Shown: in pieces, positions 15,524-23,716 of the stretch
Layout of the letters: each line of letters opens with the position of its first letter
How positions within the stretch are numbered: position 1 is the stretch's first letter
Assembly: GCA_964444365.1 (NCBI GenBank)
Contig: CAYUHJ010000008.1
Location: 24,283-88,282, forward strand
Length of the DNA stretch: 64,000 bases
Direction: 5' to 3'
Source of the DNA: CAYUHJ01 sp964444365
GTDB taxonomy: Bacteria; Planctomycetota; Planctomycetia; Gemmatales; Gemmataceae
Program-made: the position numbers and the translations under genes
The notes under the pieces: model-generated
Database searches by the model: none
What the model was told of the DNA's origin: nothing
Seen by the model: only the letters and a program-made list of their open reading frames with translations

Positions 15524-16819
15524 TCAGGTGAGATCGAACGGGACCCCGTCGGCGAGGCGGGTGACGTTCGGGAAGTGGTCCTCGAACATCTGCGGCTCGA
15601 ACGTGTGGATCGGGATCACGGTCCGGGCGTTGACGGCGGTGACGAACCGGACGATGTCCGCGACGTAGGCGTGTCCGCTGACGTGGGCCCGGACGAAGTC
15701 CCCGCCCGCCTTCGCGATCTGGTCCTGCAACGCGACCCAGTCCGGGCGGGTGAGGTAGCCGGCCCAGTAGCCGTACAGGCACCGACACTGCGGCGGAAGC
15801 AGCCCGCCGAAGTCGAACCCGGTCATCGACGGGCGAAACGCCATCACGTACTTCTGGGGTTCGGCCAGGATCTCCGACAGCCCGATCCGGTCGGCCTCGA
15901 ACTTCTCGCGGATGGTGGGGAGCGACCGACGCTCGAACAGGGCGTTGAAGAACACGCGGATGCCGGACTCCCGGGCCGGCTTCGGCACCTTGACCCGCCT
16001 GCCAATCAGGTGCAGGACGAACGCGGTGTAGACGTCGGCGACGAAGGTCCGGCCCGTGGCCCGTGCCGCCTTGTAAAGCGTGACGATCCGGTCCACGTCG
16101 AGCGGCGAGAACGTCGCCAGCACGAGGGCCGGAGCGGTCCGGACCAGTTCGGTGATCGTGCCCTCAAGGTCGTGCTCGGTGATCCCCTGCTCGCGGTCGC
16201 CGCCGAAGTGTGTGCCCTCGACGATCAGGGCATCAATCGTCCGCCGGCCCGCGTGCTCCAGCAGGTCGCGGGTCATCCCCGGCTTGCGGCCGTGGTCCCG
16301 GAAGTCGCCGGTGTAGAGGACGGTCTTCCCGCCGGCCTCGACCAGGAACGCGACGCTCCCGTAGACGGAGTGATCGACGGCCAGCGGCGTGACGGTGAAG
16401 TCGCCGACCCGGACGGGTTGCCCGGCGACGACCTCGCGGAACCGGGTTCGGTCGAGTTCCTTCTGCCCGCCGAACACCGCCGCGGCAAGCATCATCTTGC
16501 TCGTCCCCGCCGATGCGTACACCGGCACCTCGGCCCGCGACAGCGGGATCAGCCCCGCATGGTCGAGGTGGGCGTGACTGAGGAAGATCGCGTTCGGGGG
16601 TGAATGGTCGGTGTCGAACAGGCCGGGGACCGGCGGGATGACCCGCTCGGCCTTGAGCACCTCCGGCGGCTTGGCGAGTGCGGCCCGGGAGTCGAACGGC
16701 TCCCGGTTGCCGTCGACCAGCGGAAGCCCCAGGTCGAGCACGAGCCGGGACGTGGCGGTGGCGAGTTCGACGCACGAGCCCCCGATCTCCCTCGTCCCGC
16801 GGTGTATGGTCAGTCTCAT
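15524..16819 (-). CDS. Metallo-beta-lactamase/beta-CASP nuclease (RNase J-like)
   Basis: The 431-residue protein begins MRLTIHRGTREIGGSCVEL, the typical opening of RNase J and CPSF73-type enzymes. The zinc site is IFLSHAHLDHAGLIPL (H-x-H-x-D-H, about residues 84-99), followed by VDHSVYGSVAF, VLYTGDFRDHG and a beta-CASP insert. The last ligands are probably HVSGHAY and PIHTF near the C-terminus. Such enzymes cut RNA or DNA ends (RNase J, SNM1/Artemis). Which of these this one does cannot be read from sequence. The ATG at 16819 overlaps the upstream membrane-protein stop by four bases (ATGA), so the two are coupled. Its neighbourhood with a ligase and a polymerase-like gene suggests nucleic-acid end processing. 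Confidence 0.85.
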   Translation of the reverse strand: MRLTIHRGTREIGGSCVELATATSRLVLDLGLPLVDGNREPFDSRAALAKPPEVLKAERVIPPVPGLFDTDHSPPNAIFLSHAHLDHAGLIPLSRAEVPVYASAGTSKMMLAAAVFGGQKELDRTRFREVVAGQPVRVGDFTVTPLAVDHSVYGSVAFLVEAGGKTVLYTGDFRDHGRKPGMTRDLLEHAGRRTIDALIVEGTHFGGDREQGITEHDLEGTITELVRTAPALVLATFSPLDVDRIVTLYKAARATGRTFVADVYTAFVLHLIGRRVKVPKPARESGIRVFFNALFERRSLPTIREKFEADRIGLSEILAEPQKYVMAFRPSMTGFDFGGLLPPQCRCLYGYWAGYLTRPDWVALQDQIAKAGGDFVRAHVSGHAYVADIVRFVTAVNARTVIPIHTFEPQMFEDHFPNVTRLADGVPFDLT

Positions 16820-17097
16820 GATTCGCCGCCTCCGGGGTCGACCGACCGGTCGTCGCGGATCACCTGTCGGGCGACGCACCCGGTGCCGAACACGGCCCCC
16901 AGTACCCCGCCGATCGCACCAACCCGCTGCTGAACATCGCTGACGCCGACGGCCGCGAGCCGCTCGCCGACGGCCGCTCCGAAACACCACCCCGCGAACC
17001 CGCCGACGGCCGCCGCGAGCGGAAGGATCAGGGCGACGCGGACGGCCCAGAGCAGGATCGTCCGCCGGTGGCAGAACCCGGGCGTGTTCATCGGCAC
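16816..17097 (-). CDS. Small membrane protein
   Basis: The 93-residue protein has two hydrophobic segments: TILLWAVRVALILPLAAAVG (about residues 13-32, running on through GFAGWCFGAAVG) and IGGVLGAVFGTGCVA (about 63-77). The hydrophilic C-terminus is DRSVDPGGGES. No family is recognised. Its stop overlaps the beta-CASP start, and the gene for a second small membrane protein lies 28 bases upstream, so the three form an operon. The role may be membrane association of the neighbouring enzymes; that is inference. Confidence 0.6.
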   Translation of the reverse strand: MPMNTPGFCHRRTILLWAVRVALILPLAAAVGGFAGWCFGAAVGERLAAVGVSDVQQRVGAIGGVLGAVFGTGCVARQVIRDDRSVDPGGGES

Positions 17098-17125
17098 TCT
17101 CCGTCGAGGTGGCGAATTACGAGGC

Positions 17126-17299
17126 TCAGCCGAACAGCTTGACCAACAGGCCGATGGCGAGGCAGGCGAGGAGGAACAACCCGGCGGCGATGTGCCCCAT
17201 CCCCTCGACCCGCATGGCGAAGCCCGGGTCGTTGCGGTACATCTGTTTGGCCGCCTCGTCCATCGGCCGCACGTAGTCGGTCTTGTTGTCGTCGCTCAT
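17126..17299 (-). CDS. 57-residue single-pass membrane protein
   Basis: The short gene starts at the ATG at 17299 with GGAG about nine bases upstream. A charged N-terminus (MSDDNKTDYVRPMDEAAKQM) leads into one membrane span (HIAAGLFLLACLAIGLLVKL, residues 36-55) and the protein ends LFG. Strand, spacing and ribosome binding site support translation. It is the first of two adjacent small membrane-protein genes upstream of the beta-CASP nuclease. I do not recognise it. Confidence 0.6.
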   Translation of the reverse strand: MSDDNKTDYVRPMDEAAKQMYRNDPGFAMRVEGMGHIAAGLFLLACLAIGLLVKLFG

Positions 17300-17354
17300 G
17301 AGCGAGCTCTCCGGGTCGGTAGGTGAAACGAGTCGAAGCGGCCGACGGATCGGC

Positions 17355-18248
17355 TTACCCCGGCGACTCGCACGGGCCGGGTGTTTGGGGTCGTGTCCGG
17401 TAGGTGGCGGCCACGCAGTTCAGCACCCCGCCGCGTCGGGCGAGGTCCGTGCAATCGAGCGATACGATGTGTGCGAACGGTAATCGGTTTTGGATGACCG
17501 CGATTGCCTCGGCGTCTGCGGACACGCCGTAGGCGGGCATCACGACCAGGTCGCCGACCCGGAGGAAGTTGACGCGGTTGCCCACGGCCGAGGGGATGCC
17601 GGCCGTCACGGTCGGGTCCACGGAGTACGGGACGCGAACGACCTCGAAGCCGTGGCGGGCGAGAACTTGATCCACACGCCGGCCGTAGCCAGGGTCAGTG
17701 TCCGCATAGTCGTTCGTCACCACAGTCCGCTCGTCCAGGAACCGGACGATGCCGTCGGCGTGCCCGATCGGGTCGCCCGGCTCCTTCGGGATGACCACGC
17801 ACTCGCTCGCGTCCAGAAGTTGGTTCAACGAAGACCGAACGTATTCCCGTTTCCGTCCGGGGTTCTCGCGGTAGATCTTGTCGGTGAGCACAACCGCCGA
17901 CCCGGAGGAAACGAGGTTGCCGCCGTCAATCACCAAGTCGGAGGTCCGACGTCCGGCCAGGAACGGGAGCGAGTCGCACACCGCCTCGTCGGTGCGAAGC
18001 TCGCAGAACCCACGCAGGTAATCGGGGTCGTAGCGGAACCGCACGAACCCGTCTCCGACCTGAACCGGCAGGAAGTCTCTCGCCCAGATGTCGCGGCAGT
18101 TACCGGCGAGGTGAACGCCAACGCCGTGGTCGCGGAGCACGCCCGCGAGCCGGTCCCAGAGGGTCGGCAACTGCCGCGGGAGCAGGTCCGCGAAGACGGC
18201 GGTGTCGGTTTCCCAGTCCGCGATCATGGGCGTCTTCGGTTGGAACAT
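17355..18248 (-). CDS. Agmatine deiminase / peptidylarginine deiminase family protein
   Basis: Guanidino-group hydrolases of this family convert agmatine or arginine-type substrates to the carbamoyl or citrulline products. The signature blocks are present: HLAGNCRDIWARDFLPVQ, LVIDGGNLVSSG, GHADGIVRFLDERTVV with the catalytic His, and the catalytic Cys in RRGGVLNCVAATYR near the end. The length of about 297 residues is close to the family's usual size. The start is uncertain. Met codons at 18248 and 18227 both fit the family, and a longer frame to 18311 gives a poor N-terminus. It lies among DNA-processing genes on the mobile element, where its role is unclear. Confidence 0.8.
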   Translation of the reverse strand: MFQPKTPMIADWETDTAVFADLLPRQLPTLWDRLAGVLRDHGVGVHLAGNCRDIWARDFLPVQVGDGFVRFRYDPDYLRGFCELRTDEAVCDSLPFLAGRRTSDLVIDGGNLVSSGSAVVLTDKIYRENPGRKREYVRSSLNQLLDASECVVIPKEPGDPIGHADGIVRFLDERTVVTNDYADTDPGYGRRVDQVLARHGFEVVRVPYSVDPTVTAGIPSAVGNRVNFLRVGDLVVMPAYGVSADAEAIAVIQNRLPFAHIVSLDCTDLARRGGVLNCVAATYRTRPQTPGPCESPG

Positions 18249-18456
18249 CGGGGCTTGAGGAACCGGCTCAACGCAAAGGCCCGGTCGCCGGGGAGCATGG
18301 TGGGTTTCCACACGTTATCGCCGACCGTGGGGGTTGGTCCCTGTTCGGGGTCCCCTGTGCCGACCGTGGTCCCTTCGCGGGACGGGCGTCTCCCCGGCGA
18401 ACCGGGCAGGGCCATTCTGACCCGCGAGACTGCCGGCTCCGGGGACAGTCGTTCCG

Positions 18457-19479
18457 TCACGCCGTAAATTCGTCCGCGTTGGCCGCGACGGCCCGGCGGT
18501 GGTGGTCGAGCACCAGTTCCCGGAGTTCGGCCGGTCGGACGACGCGAACACGCCCCGCCCACCCGAGTACCCAGCGGACGACCTCGTTGAGCCCGTCGAC
18601 GCGGAACGTCAGGGTGACGGAATCGTCCGCCTCCCGCTTCGACTGCTGGGTGTGGTGCCAGGTGGTTTCGAGCACGGCGTCGGCCGCGTCGGGCGAGAAC
18701 CGCAGTTCGATGTCGTGCGTGATGGCTCCGCGGTAGACCGACCAGGCGTTCCCGAAGTAGCCCTTCAGGTCGAAGTCGGCGGGTACGACGGCCGCCCGGT
18801 CCCAAAGCTTCAAGTTCTGGAAGCGGACGATGCGGTACGTCCGGGGTTGTTCCTCGCCGTCGGGCCGGGCGATCAGATACCACGCCTGCTTGACCAACGC
18901 GACCCGGTACGGGTGCAACTTTACCGCGACCGGCCCCGGCTCGTACGGGCTGCGGTACTTGCCGGTGAGCATCTTCCCGGTCACGAGTGCCCACTGGGCG
19001 GTGCGGATCGTTTCTCGCTGCCGGGCGTCGCCGGCGATCTTCAGGTCCATCACCTCGGTGAGCCGGGCGGCGTCTTCCAGGACGCGGCGGACGTGCTCGC
19101 CGGCGGTGTCGATCAGCTTGCGGGTCGTCGGTGCGGCGACGGGTCCGAGGTGGAGGGCGTCGCTCCCGGCGACGGCGGTCGCCGTGGCCTGACCGAGGGC
19201 CTCGTCGTCGTCGAGGTCAAGAGTTGGGAAGCGGAAGTCGGGGCGGACCCGGTAGGCGTTCTCCTCCCGCGAGAAGAACAGCGGGACGCCGGCCAGTTCC
19301 AGCGTCTCCCGCATCCGGTGGAGGGTGCGGTCACTGCACTCGAGTTCCGCCGCCAGCGACTTCGGGTTCCATTGCCCGCGGCCCAGGACCAGTTGCAGGA
19401 ACTTGAGCAGCCGGGCGAGCCGGAAGTTGTGCCGGAGCCGGCGGTCGGATTCCGTCGGCTCGGGCTTGTCGGGTTTCAC
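18457..19479 (-). CDS. WYL-domain transcriptional regulator
   Basis: The 340-residue protein has an N-terminal winged helix (LAAELECSDRTLHRMRETLE) and then a WYL domain. The latter includes LHPYRVALVKQAWYLIAR and TYRIVRFQNLKLWDRA, where WYL proteins bind a ligand, often nucleic acid or nucleotide. A C-terminal WCX-type extension follows (LTFRVDGLNEVVRWVLGWAG). WYL regulators often control defence and DNA-repair genes. Here the gene sits upstream of the deiminase, membrane, beta-CASP, DnaE-like and ligase genes on the same strand and could control them. Its N-terminal module closely resembles the short HTH protein at 11664-12068. The start is a GTG; an HTH gene overlaps its 5' end. Confidence 0.88.
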   Translation of the reverse strand: MKPDKPEPTESDRRLRHNFRLARLLKFLQLVLGRGQWNPKSLAAELECSDRTLHRMRETLELAGVPLFFSREENAYRVRPDFRFPTLDLDDDEALGQATATAVAGSDALHLGPVAAPTTRKLIDTAGEHVRRVLEDAARLTEVMDLKIAGDARQRETIRTAQWALVTGKMLTGKYRSPYEPGPVAVKLHPYRVALVKQAWYLIARPDGEEQPRTYRIVRFQNLKLWDRAAVVPADFDLKGYFGNAWSVYRGAITHDIELRFSPDAADAVLETTWHHTQQSKREADDSVTLTFRVDGLNEVVRWVLGWAGRVRVVRPAELRELVLDHHRRAVAANADEFTA

Positions 19480-19663
19480 GGGAACCGCCTCTCGTCCGGG
19501 ACCGGTAGGGCTTGCGGGGCGTGCGGAGGCCGCACCGCCGGGCCAGGCTGCTGACCGCGTGAACCGTGCGGCCGAACTCGGCGGCCAGGTGAACCGGCCC
19601 CTCGGTCGGGTAGCGGGCCAGCACGGCGAACAGCTCGGGGTTGGTCCACGGTCGTCGGCTCAC
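19331..19663 (-). CDS. Small Myb/SANT-like HTH protein, overlapping the WYL gene
   Basis: The first 60 residues (from a GTG at about 19663) read RRPWTNPELFAVLARYPTEG, then VHLAAEFGRTVHAVSSLARR and CGLRTPRKPYRSR. This is a tryptophan-led three-helix DNA-binding pattern of the Myb/SANT or GcrA-like type. After that the frame runs 149 bases into the WYL gene in another phase and becomes arginine-proline rich. The true stop may therefore be earlier and lost through an indel. I trust the N-terminal domain and not the C-terminal half. It probably forms an operon with the WYL regulator. Confidence 0.45.
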   Translation of the reverse strand: MSRRPWTNPELFAVLARYPTEGPVHLAAEFGRTVHAVSSLARRCGLRTPRKPYRSRTRGGSRETRQARADGIRPPAPAQLPARPAAQVPATGPGPRAMEPEVAGGGTRVQ

Positions 19664-19837
19664 GGTCGGTCTCCGGGGAAGTTCGTGTCGTCCACCCGTC
19701 GGGTCTTCGAACCCGATTTCCCCCGGCCCCGATTCGACTTCGATCCCCGCGAATTTCCGCCGAACTCCGGTCGCCATCCGCAGACCAATGACAGCACACC
19801 GCACTGCCACCTGCGGGACAGTGGGAACGCCGACCCG

Positions 19838-20623
19838 TTACCCGGTCGGCTCACCCGAACGGGCCGTCCGGTTCGGTCGTGTGCCGAGTTTGAAGGCCAG
19901 GTACTCGAGCAGGGCGTCGATCAGGAGTCGTTCGGCCCGGCTGTAGAACCGGTACCGGCCCCGCAGGACGTGGCGGACGTCGGCGTACCCGATCTCCCCG
20001 ACGAAGGGGAGCCCCGGCCAGGACGTGATTCGTTCGCCGTGGGGGATCGACGTTCGGAGGCGATCAACATCGCGGTACTGCGGGACGAGCGGGTTCCCGC
20101 GTTCGGGGGCGAGGAGCAGGACCGCGAAGTCCCGCGGGGCGGACTCGAACAGCGTTTCGGTCCGGTAGTACCCGGCGTCCAGCAACCCGACCCGGATGTT
20201 CCGCACGAGCTGATCGGCGGGGAACTCGGAGCGGCCGTCGTTGTGGCTGGTGCGGGTGCTCAACGCCGACCCGTACTTGCACTCCAGGTACACCGTGGTC
20301 GGCGGGTTCTCCCAACTGAACTGCACGTCCACCTGGGTGCCGCCCTCGTCCCACGGCAGCAAGCTCCGCGGGAACGGCGGCTTCGTGACCCACGGGCGGA
20401 CGCGGAACGAGCGGTACACCTGTCGCCGGAACCGCTCCGCCCCGAGCCCGAGATTCAGCAGGTCGCTGACCCAGTGCCGCGGGTTCAGGGTCTGGAGGGC
20501 GGTGACCAGGTGGGCGGTGACGTTGTCCTCGCTGGTCGGCCGGACGATGAGCGGGCAGTGCTGCCGCCCCTCGCGGGCCGGCTGGCAGAGCGTCCCGCCC
20601 TTGCGGTGGAGTTCGAGCAGCAC
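19838..20623 (-). CDS. PD-(D/E)XK nuclease-like protein
   Basis: The 261-residue protein has TQVDVQFSWENPPTTVYLEC followed by KYG at about residues 96-118. That is Asp, then after about 15 residues E-C-K, the catalytic arrangement of restriction-type nucleases. An N-terminal helical region (TSEDNVTAHLVTALQTLNPR, then HWVSDLLNLGLG) comes first. A C-terminal region (ERLLIDALLEYLAFKLG) closes it. No methylase is adjacent. The gene begins the minus-strand run that continues into the HTH and WYL genes. Substrate and role are unknown; its place on a mobile element favours restriction or defence. Confidence 0.7.
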   Translation of the reverse strand: MLLELHRKGGTLCQPAREGRQHCPLIVRPTSEDNVTAHLVTALQTLNPRHWVSDLLNLGLGAERFRRQVYRSFRVRPWVTKPPFPRSLLPWDEGGTQVDVQFSWENPPTTVYLECKYGSALSTRTSHNDGRSEFPADQLVRNIRVGLLDAGYYRTETLFESAPRDFAVLLLAPERGNPLVPQYRDVDRLRTSIPHGERITSWPGLPFVGEIGYADVRHVLRGRYRFYSRAERLLIDALLEYLAFKLGTRPNRTARSGEPTG

Positions 20624-20644
20624 GGGCGGGCCTCCGGGGTGTGG

Positions 20645-20977
20645 TCACTCGAACACGCCGGCCCGGACCTCGAGCCCGAGTTTCTCGGCTTCCGCGGCCA
20701 GTCGGTCGAGCGTCGCCTGAATCCTGCCCGGGATCGGGGAACCGGCTTCGTCTCCGGCGAAGACTTCCCCGACCCGGTGCTCCAGGGTGACGACGGAGTT
20801 GCCGACCACGGCCGTGGCGACGACGGCGACGTGGACGAACGGCGGGGCGTACCGGCGGCGGACGGTGACCCGGAGGAGCTTGCGGTCGATCCGGTCGTGA
20901 TCCTTCCGGAGTTCGTCGAGGAACTCCTCGGCGTCGTGAAAACTCACCTTCACGGGCGTGTTCCAGGTGTCGTTCAC
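20645..20977 (-). CDS. Hypothetical protein
   Basis: The 110-residue protein starts with an acidic-basic helix (DAEEFLDELRKDHDRIDRKL). It continues with a beta-like stretch (FVHVAVVATAVVGNSVVTLE) and an amphipathic C-terminal helix (RIQATLDRLAAEAEKLGLEV). No family is recognised. The start ATG overlaps the stop of the upstream gene (ATGA at 20974-20977), so the two are translationally coupled and probably work together. Confidence 0.6.
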   Translation of the reverse strand: MNDTWNTPVKVSFHDAEEFLDELRKDHDRIDRKLLRVTVRRRYAPPFVHVAVVATAVVGNSVVTLEHRVGEVFAGDEAGSPIPGRIQATLDRLAAEAEKLGLEVRAGVFE

Positions 20978-21450
20978 TTCGCGGCCTCCGGTTCGAGGTT
21001 GTTGAGGTGGTCGATGACGGCTCCGGCGTCCCGCTTGGTCAGGTCGCCGGTCTTCTTCGGGGAGCCGGTGACGCGGGCGATCACCGCGTCGAGTTCGTCC
21101 CGCGACAGCCCGTTCCGCTTTGACAGGTTGAGCAGGTACTGGACCTGCTTCGGCGTCGCGGCGTCGGACCTCGGTTCGGGGTGACCTTGAACGGCGGGCC
21201 TAGACGCGGGCGGACTGGCAGGTCGATGCGGGGCCGGTTCGGGTCGGTGAACCGGTGGGCATTCGCGGTCCCGGTCGATCTCGCGGGCGAGGGCTTCGTC
21301 GGCGAGGTGGAACAGTTCGGCGACCTTTTCCAACACGCCCTCGGCGTCGTCGAGGCCGAACGGGATCTCGCCGTCGAGGGTGACGGCGTACTCGCCGGTG
21401 TGGCCGGGGCGGACGGCGGTGCGTCCGAGGCGGACGGTGGCACGCAGCAT
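20974..21450 (-). CDS. Hypothetical protein with a phage-type C-terminal helical domain
   Basis: The 158-residue protein has an N-terminal beta-rich half (YAVTLDGEIPFGLDDAEGVL), a proline-rich linker, and a C-terminal domain ATPKQVQYLLNLSKRNGLSR followed by LTKRDAGAVIDHLN. Similar TPKQ-x-x-YL ... L-x-K-x-x-A-x-x-I-x-x-L tails occur in phage and plasmid DNA-metabolism proteins as I know them, so a nucleic-acid role is possible. It is translationally coupled to the gene at 20645-20977 and follows the DUF932 gene, as in phage and plasmid early regions. Confidence 0.6.
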   Translation of the reverse strand: MLRATVRLGRTAVRPGHTGEYAVTLDGEIPFGLDDAEGVLEKVAELFHLADEALAREIDRDRECPPVHRPEPAPHRPASPPASRPAVQGHPEPRSDAATPKQVQYLLNLSKRNGLSRDELDAVIARVTGSPKKTGDLTKRDAGAVIDHLNNLEPEAAK

Positions 21451-21519
21451 GGTTGCTCCTTTCGTTCGCGGGAATACCCGCGGGACGGGAGCATCGCGGT
21501 CGAGGCCGGAAATGACGAA

Positions 21520-21541
21520 GGGTCGGCGTTGAAGCCGACCC
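21520..21541 (-). terminator. Hairpin after the DUF932 gene
   Basis: GGGTCGGC (21520-21527) and GCCGACCC (21534-21541) form an 8-bp stem with a 6-base loop. It lies 26 bases beyond the DUF932 stop on the minus strand and is followed there by TTCGTCATTT. It is a plausible intrinsic terminator with a poor T-tract. Confidence 0.5.
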
Positions 21542-21567
21542 CGTGCGAGGTTGACGTGCGTGTGGGA

Positions 21568-22545
21568 TCAGACGGCGAGGTCGAGGGCCGCCTCCCAGGC
21601 CTGCTCCTTGACCTTCGCGGCGGTCCCCCACCAGATGCTCTGGAGCCGGTTGCTGGCCCGCTCCTGCTCGTTCCGGCCGCGGTAGGTGCGGTGGTCGAGC
21701 AACTCGGTCACCGCGTTGTACGCACACCACAGGGTGTGCTTGATCCCCGGCATGTCGTGCCCGATCCCACCCTCGAACAGCCCGTGGAGCTTCTCACGGG
21801 TCTCCTTCGCCCGGCCGTTGTCGGCCGCGTCCTTGGGGTCCGGGTAGAGCACCTTGAAGTAGGTGTCGAGCTGGGCCGCGGTCGGGTACACCGAGGCGAG
21901 CCGGTCGATCTTCGACTGGGCGTCGTCGTAGAACGTCGTCGCCAGCCCGAGCACCCGCTGGGCCGCCTCGATCTTGGCCGCCAGGTTGCCGTTGTGCCGG
22001 ATGCTGACGCCCTCCCCGTGCCCCTGCCGCAACGCCATCGACAGCGTGTTCTGGCACACCACCCGGACGGGCGTGAAGAGCACCCGCAGGGCGGCCGAGC
22101 CGTCGTGGGCGTTGGAGAGCAGCAGGTACTTGTTGACCAGGTCGTCGGTGTTCTTGACGCGGATCTCGCCGGGCAGTTTCGCGAGCAGGAAGATCTTCTC
22201 CCCGCGGCCGAGGGCCCCGGCGGTATGGTACCGGAGGCCGCCGTCGGCGACGACCGCGTCGAGGAACCCGAACGCCTGCCGGTTCTGGACGGGGCAGTAC
22301 CGGTCGCTGACGGTGCCCAGGACGGTCTGATTGTCGTACCGGACGACGGCCTTGGTCCGCGGGACCATCATGCCGTCCACGGTGGCAACGTCGGTGAGGG
22401 TGACCTCGTAGTCGAGGCCGGCGGCGGTGATGGCCTCGGCGGCGGTGGCCGGGGCCTCGAGCTTCTGGCCGAGCCGGTGCCAGGGGCTCTCGCCGAAGTA
22501 GGCGAAGGCCGGCTTGCCGTTGGTCGTGGCGATGTTCGCGGGCAT
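21568..22545 (-). CDS. DUF932 domain protein (phage/plasmid-like)
   Basis: The 325-residue product begins MPANIATTNGKPAFAYFGES, followed by PWHRLGQKLEAPAT, the hallmark opening of phage/plasmid-like DUF932 proteins. Later blocks include RYDNQTVLGTVSDRYCPVQN, FLLAKLPGEIRV, VVCQNTLSMAL and a C-terminal NTLW-type helix (GIKHTLWCAYNAVTELLDHR). The function is unknown; the family is common on plasmids and prophages and is sometimes linked to recombination. The ATG at 22545 has GGAG five bases upstream and fits the family N-terminus. An in-frame start 51 bases upstream is less likely. Confidence 0.85.
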   Translation of the reverse strand: MPANIATTNGKPAFAYFGESPWHRLGQKLEAPATAAEAITAAGLDYEVTLTDVATVDGMMVPRTKAVVRYDNQTVLGTVSDRYCPVQNRQAFGFLDAVVADGGLRYHTAGALGRGEKIFLLAKLPGEIRVKNTDDLVNKYLLLSNAHDGSAALRVLFTPVRVVCQNTLSMALRQGHGEGVSIRHNGNLAAKIEAAQRVLGLATTFYDDAQSKIDRLASVYPTAAQLDTYFKVLYPDPKDAADNGRAKETREKLHGLFEGGIGHDMPGIKHTLWCAYNAVTELLDHRTYRGRNEQERASNRLQSIWWGTAAKVKEQAWEAALDLAV

Positions 22546-22649
22546 GGGTACTCCGTTGGGTTTGGTGCCGATCTGAGTACCCAGGAGACGCGACAAGCCC
22601 GGCCGACATGGTCAAGTAAAGAGGCGGTTCCACGAGTGGCCGAGACGCA

Positions 22650-23666
22650 CTAACGCTGGCCAGGGGCGGTCAGCCCCACAGCCAGCTTCTCAACGAGGGC
22701 GGCCAGGCGAAGCACCGCGGGGTCCTTGACCACTAGCCGTTGGCCGACGGCGTACGACCGGTCGCCGGACTTCGAGATGTAATCCGGATCGACCAGCCCC
22801 TCGCGGTGGGCCAGGAGGTGCCGTTGCTGGAAATAGAGGTGGAGGTCGGCCATCTCGGCCGGGTCCAGGACGTCTTCGTACCCCCGCCCGGTGGCGGTCC
22901 GCCAGACCGCGGTCGACTCGGTCAGGTTTTGAAAGAGGTTCTTCCGGGCGTGTACGCCGGCGGCGGTCGGCAGGGCGTGAAAGGCGGCCTCGGCGAACCG
23001 CTGAAAGGCCGCCACCAGCTTCACCAGTCCGTTCTCGAGCAGCTGACGGACGGTGTTCTCCGCTGCGTCTGCGTCCGCCGCGGCTTCCACCGCCGCCCGG
23101 ATCCCAGCGAGGTTCGTCACGGTCGCCCGGACTGTCTGGACGGCTGCCGAAAACGTCGATCGGGCCGAGTTGTGACCGCAGGCCGGACAGAAGAAGGCCG
23201 CCCCGAGCGAACTGTAACGGCACCCGCATGGCTCACAGACGAACTCTTGTCGCATGGCCTCGGCGGCCTGTGGAGGGATGAGGATCGGGACGTGACCGGG
23301 CTTGACGGACATCGACATCCGGATCAAACCACCGCGGGGCTGGCGGGCGTTAAAAGCACGGGCGTCACGGGTCATGGCCTGGTTCACCACCCTTTTGAGG
23401 TGGGCCAGGGCCACTCGCCGGATGTGTTCCTGCTGGGCTTCGGTGCTCCACTCGGTGGACGCGGCCTCGAACCGGCAGATGGGGCAATAGACGACCTCGT
23501 CGCGGACCTTCTCCCGCCAGTCCTCGAAGAGGACCTTGAACTCGGACCCGCACTCGTCGCACGGGCACCTCCGGTCCATGTGCCCTTTCTCGTCCAGGGG
23601 AATCTGGATCGGCACCCGCACGCCGCGTTCGAGGTTCTTCAGCTGCCGCAACAAGTCGTCGAACAT
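22650..23666 (-). CDS. Zinc-ribbon protein with HEPN-like RX4H motif
   Basis: The 338-residue protein has two zinc ribbons. The first is CPCDECGSEF with YCPICRFEA (about residues 36-75), and the second is FVCEPCGCRY with FFCPACGHNS (about 145-175). A helical C-terminal domain ends in YFQQRHLLAHREGLVDPDYI. The R-H-L-L-A-H pattern matches the RX4-6H motif of HEPN ribonucleases, whose relatives often read RH-x-x-x-H-x-x-G-x-V-D. HEPN proteins cut RNA in toxin-antitoxin and abortive-infection systems. That assignment rests on the motif alone. The ATG at 23666 has GGAG upstream. The gene is 50 bases downstream of the chimeric helicase/nuclease remnant and may be its partner. Confidence 0.65.
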   Translation of the reverse strand: MFDDLLRQLKNLERGVRVPIQIPLDEKGHMDRRCPCDECGSEFKVLFEDWREKVRDEVVYCPICRFEAASTEWSTEAQQEHIRRVALAHLKRVVNQAMTRDARAFNARQPRGGLIRMSMSVKPGHVPILIPPQAAEAMRQEFVCEPCGCRYSSLGAAFFCPACGHNSARSTFSAAVQTVRATVTNLAGIRAAVEAAADADAAENTVRQLLENGLVKLVAAFQRFAEAAFHALPTAAGVHARKNLFQNLTESTAVWRTATGRGYEDVLDPAEMADLHLYFQQRHLLAHREGLVDPDYISKSGDRSYAVGQRLVVKDPAVLRLAALVEKLAVGLTAPGQR

Positions 23667-23716
23667 GTCTTCTACTCCCCGTGGGAAGAAACTTCCTGCC
23701 GCCGTCCACGACCTGC

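Noticed and set aside
14555..16603. A 682-codon plus-strand open frame
   Set aside because: It runs opposite both the DnaE-like and beta-CASP genes, which have clear conserved motifs. No motif is visible in the antisense product.
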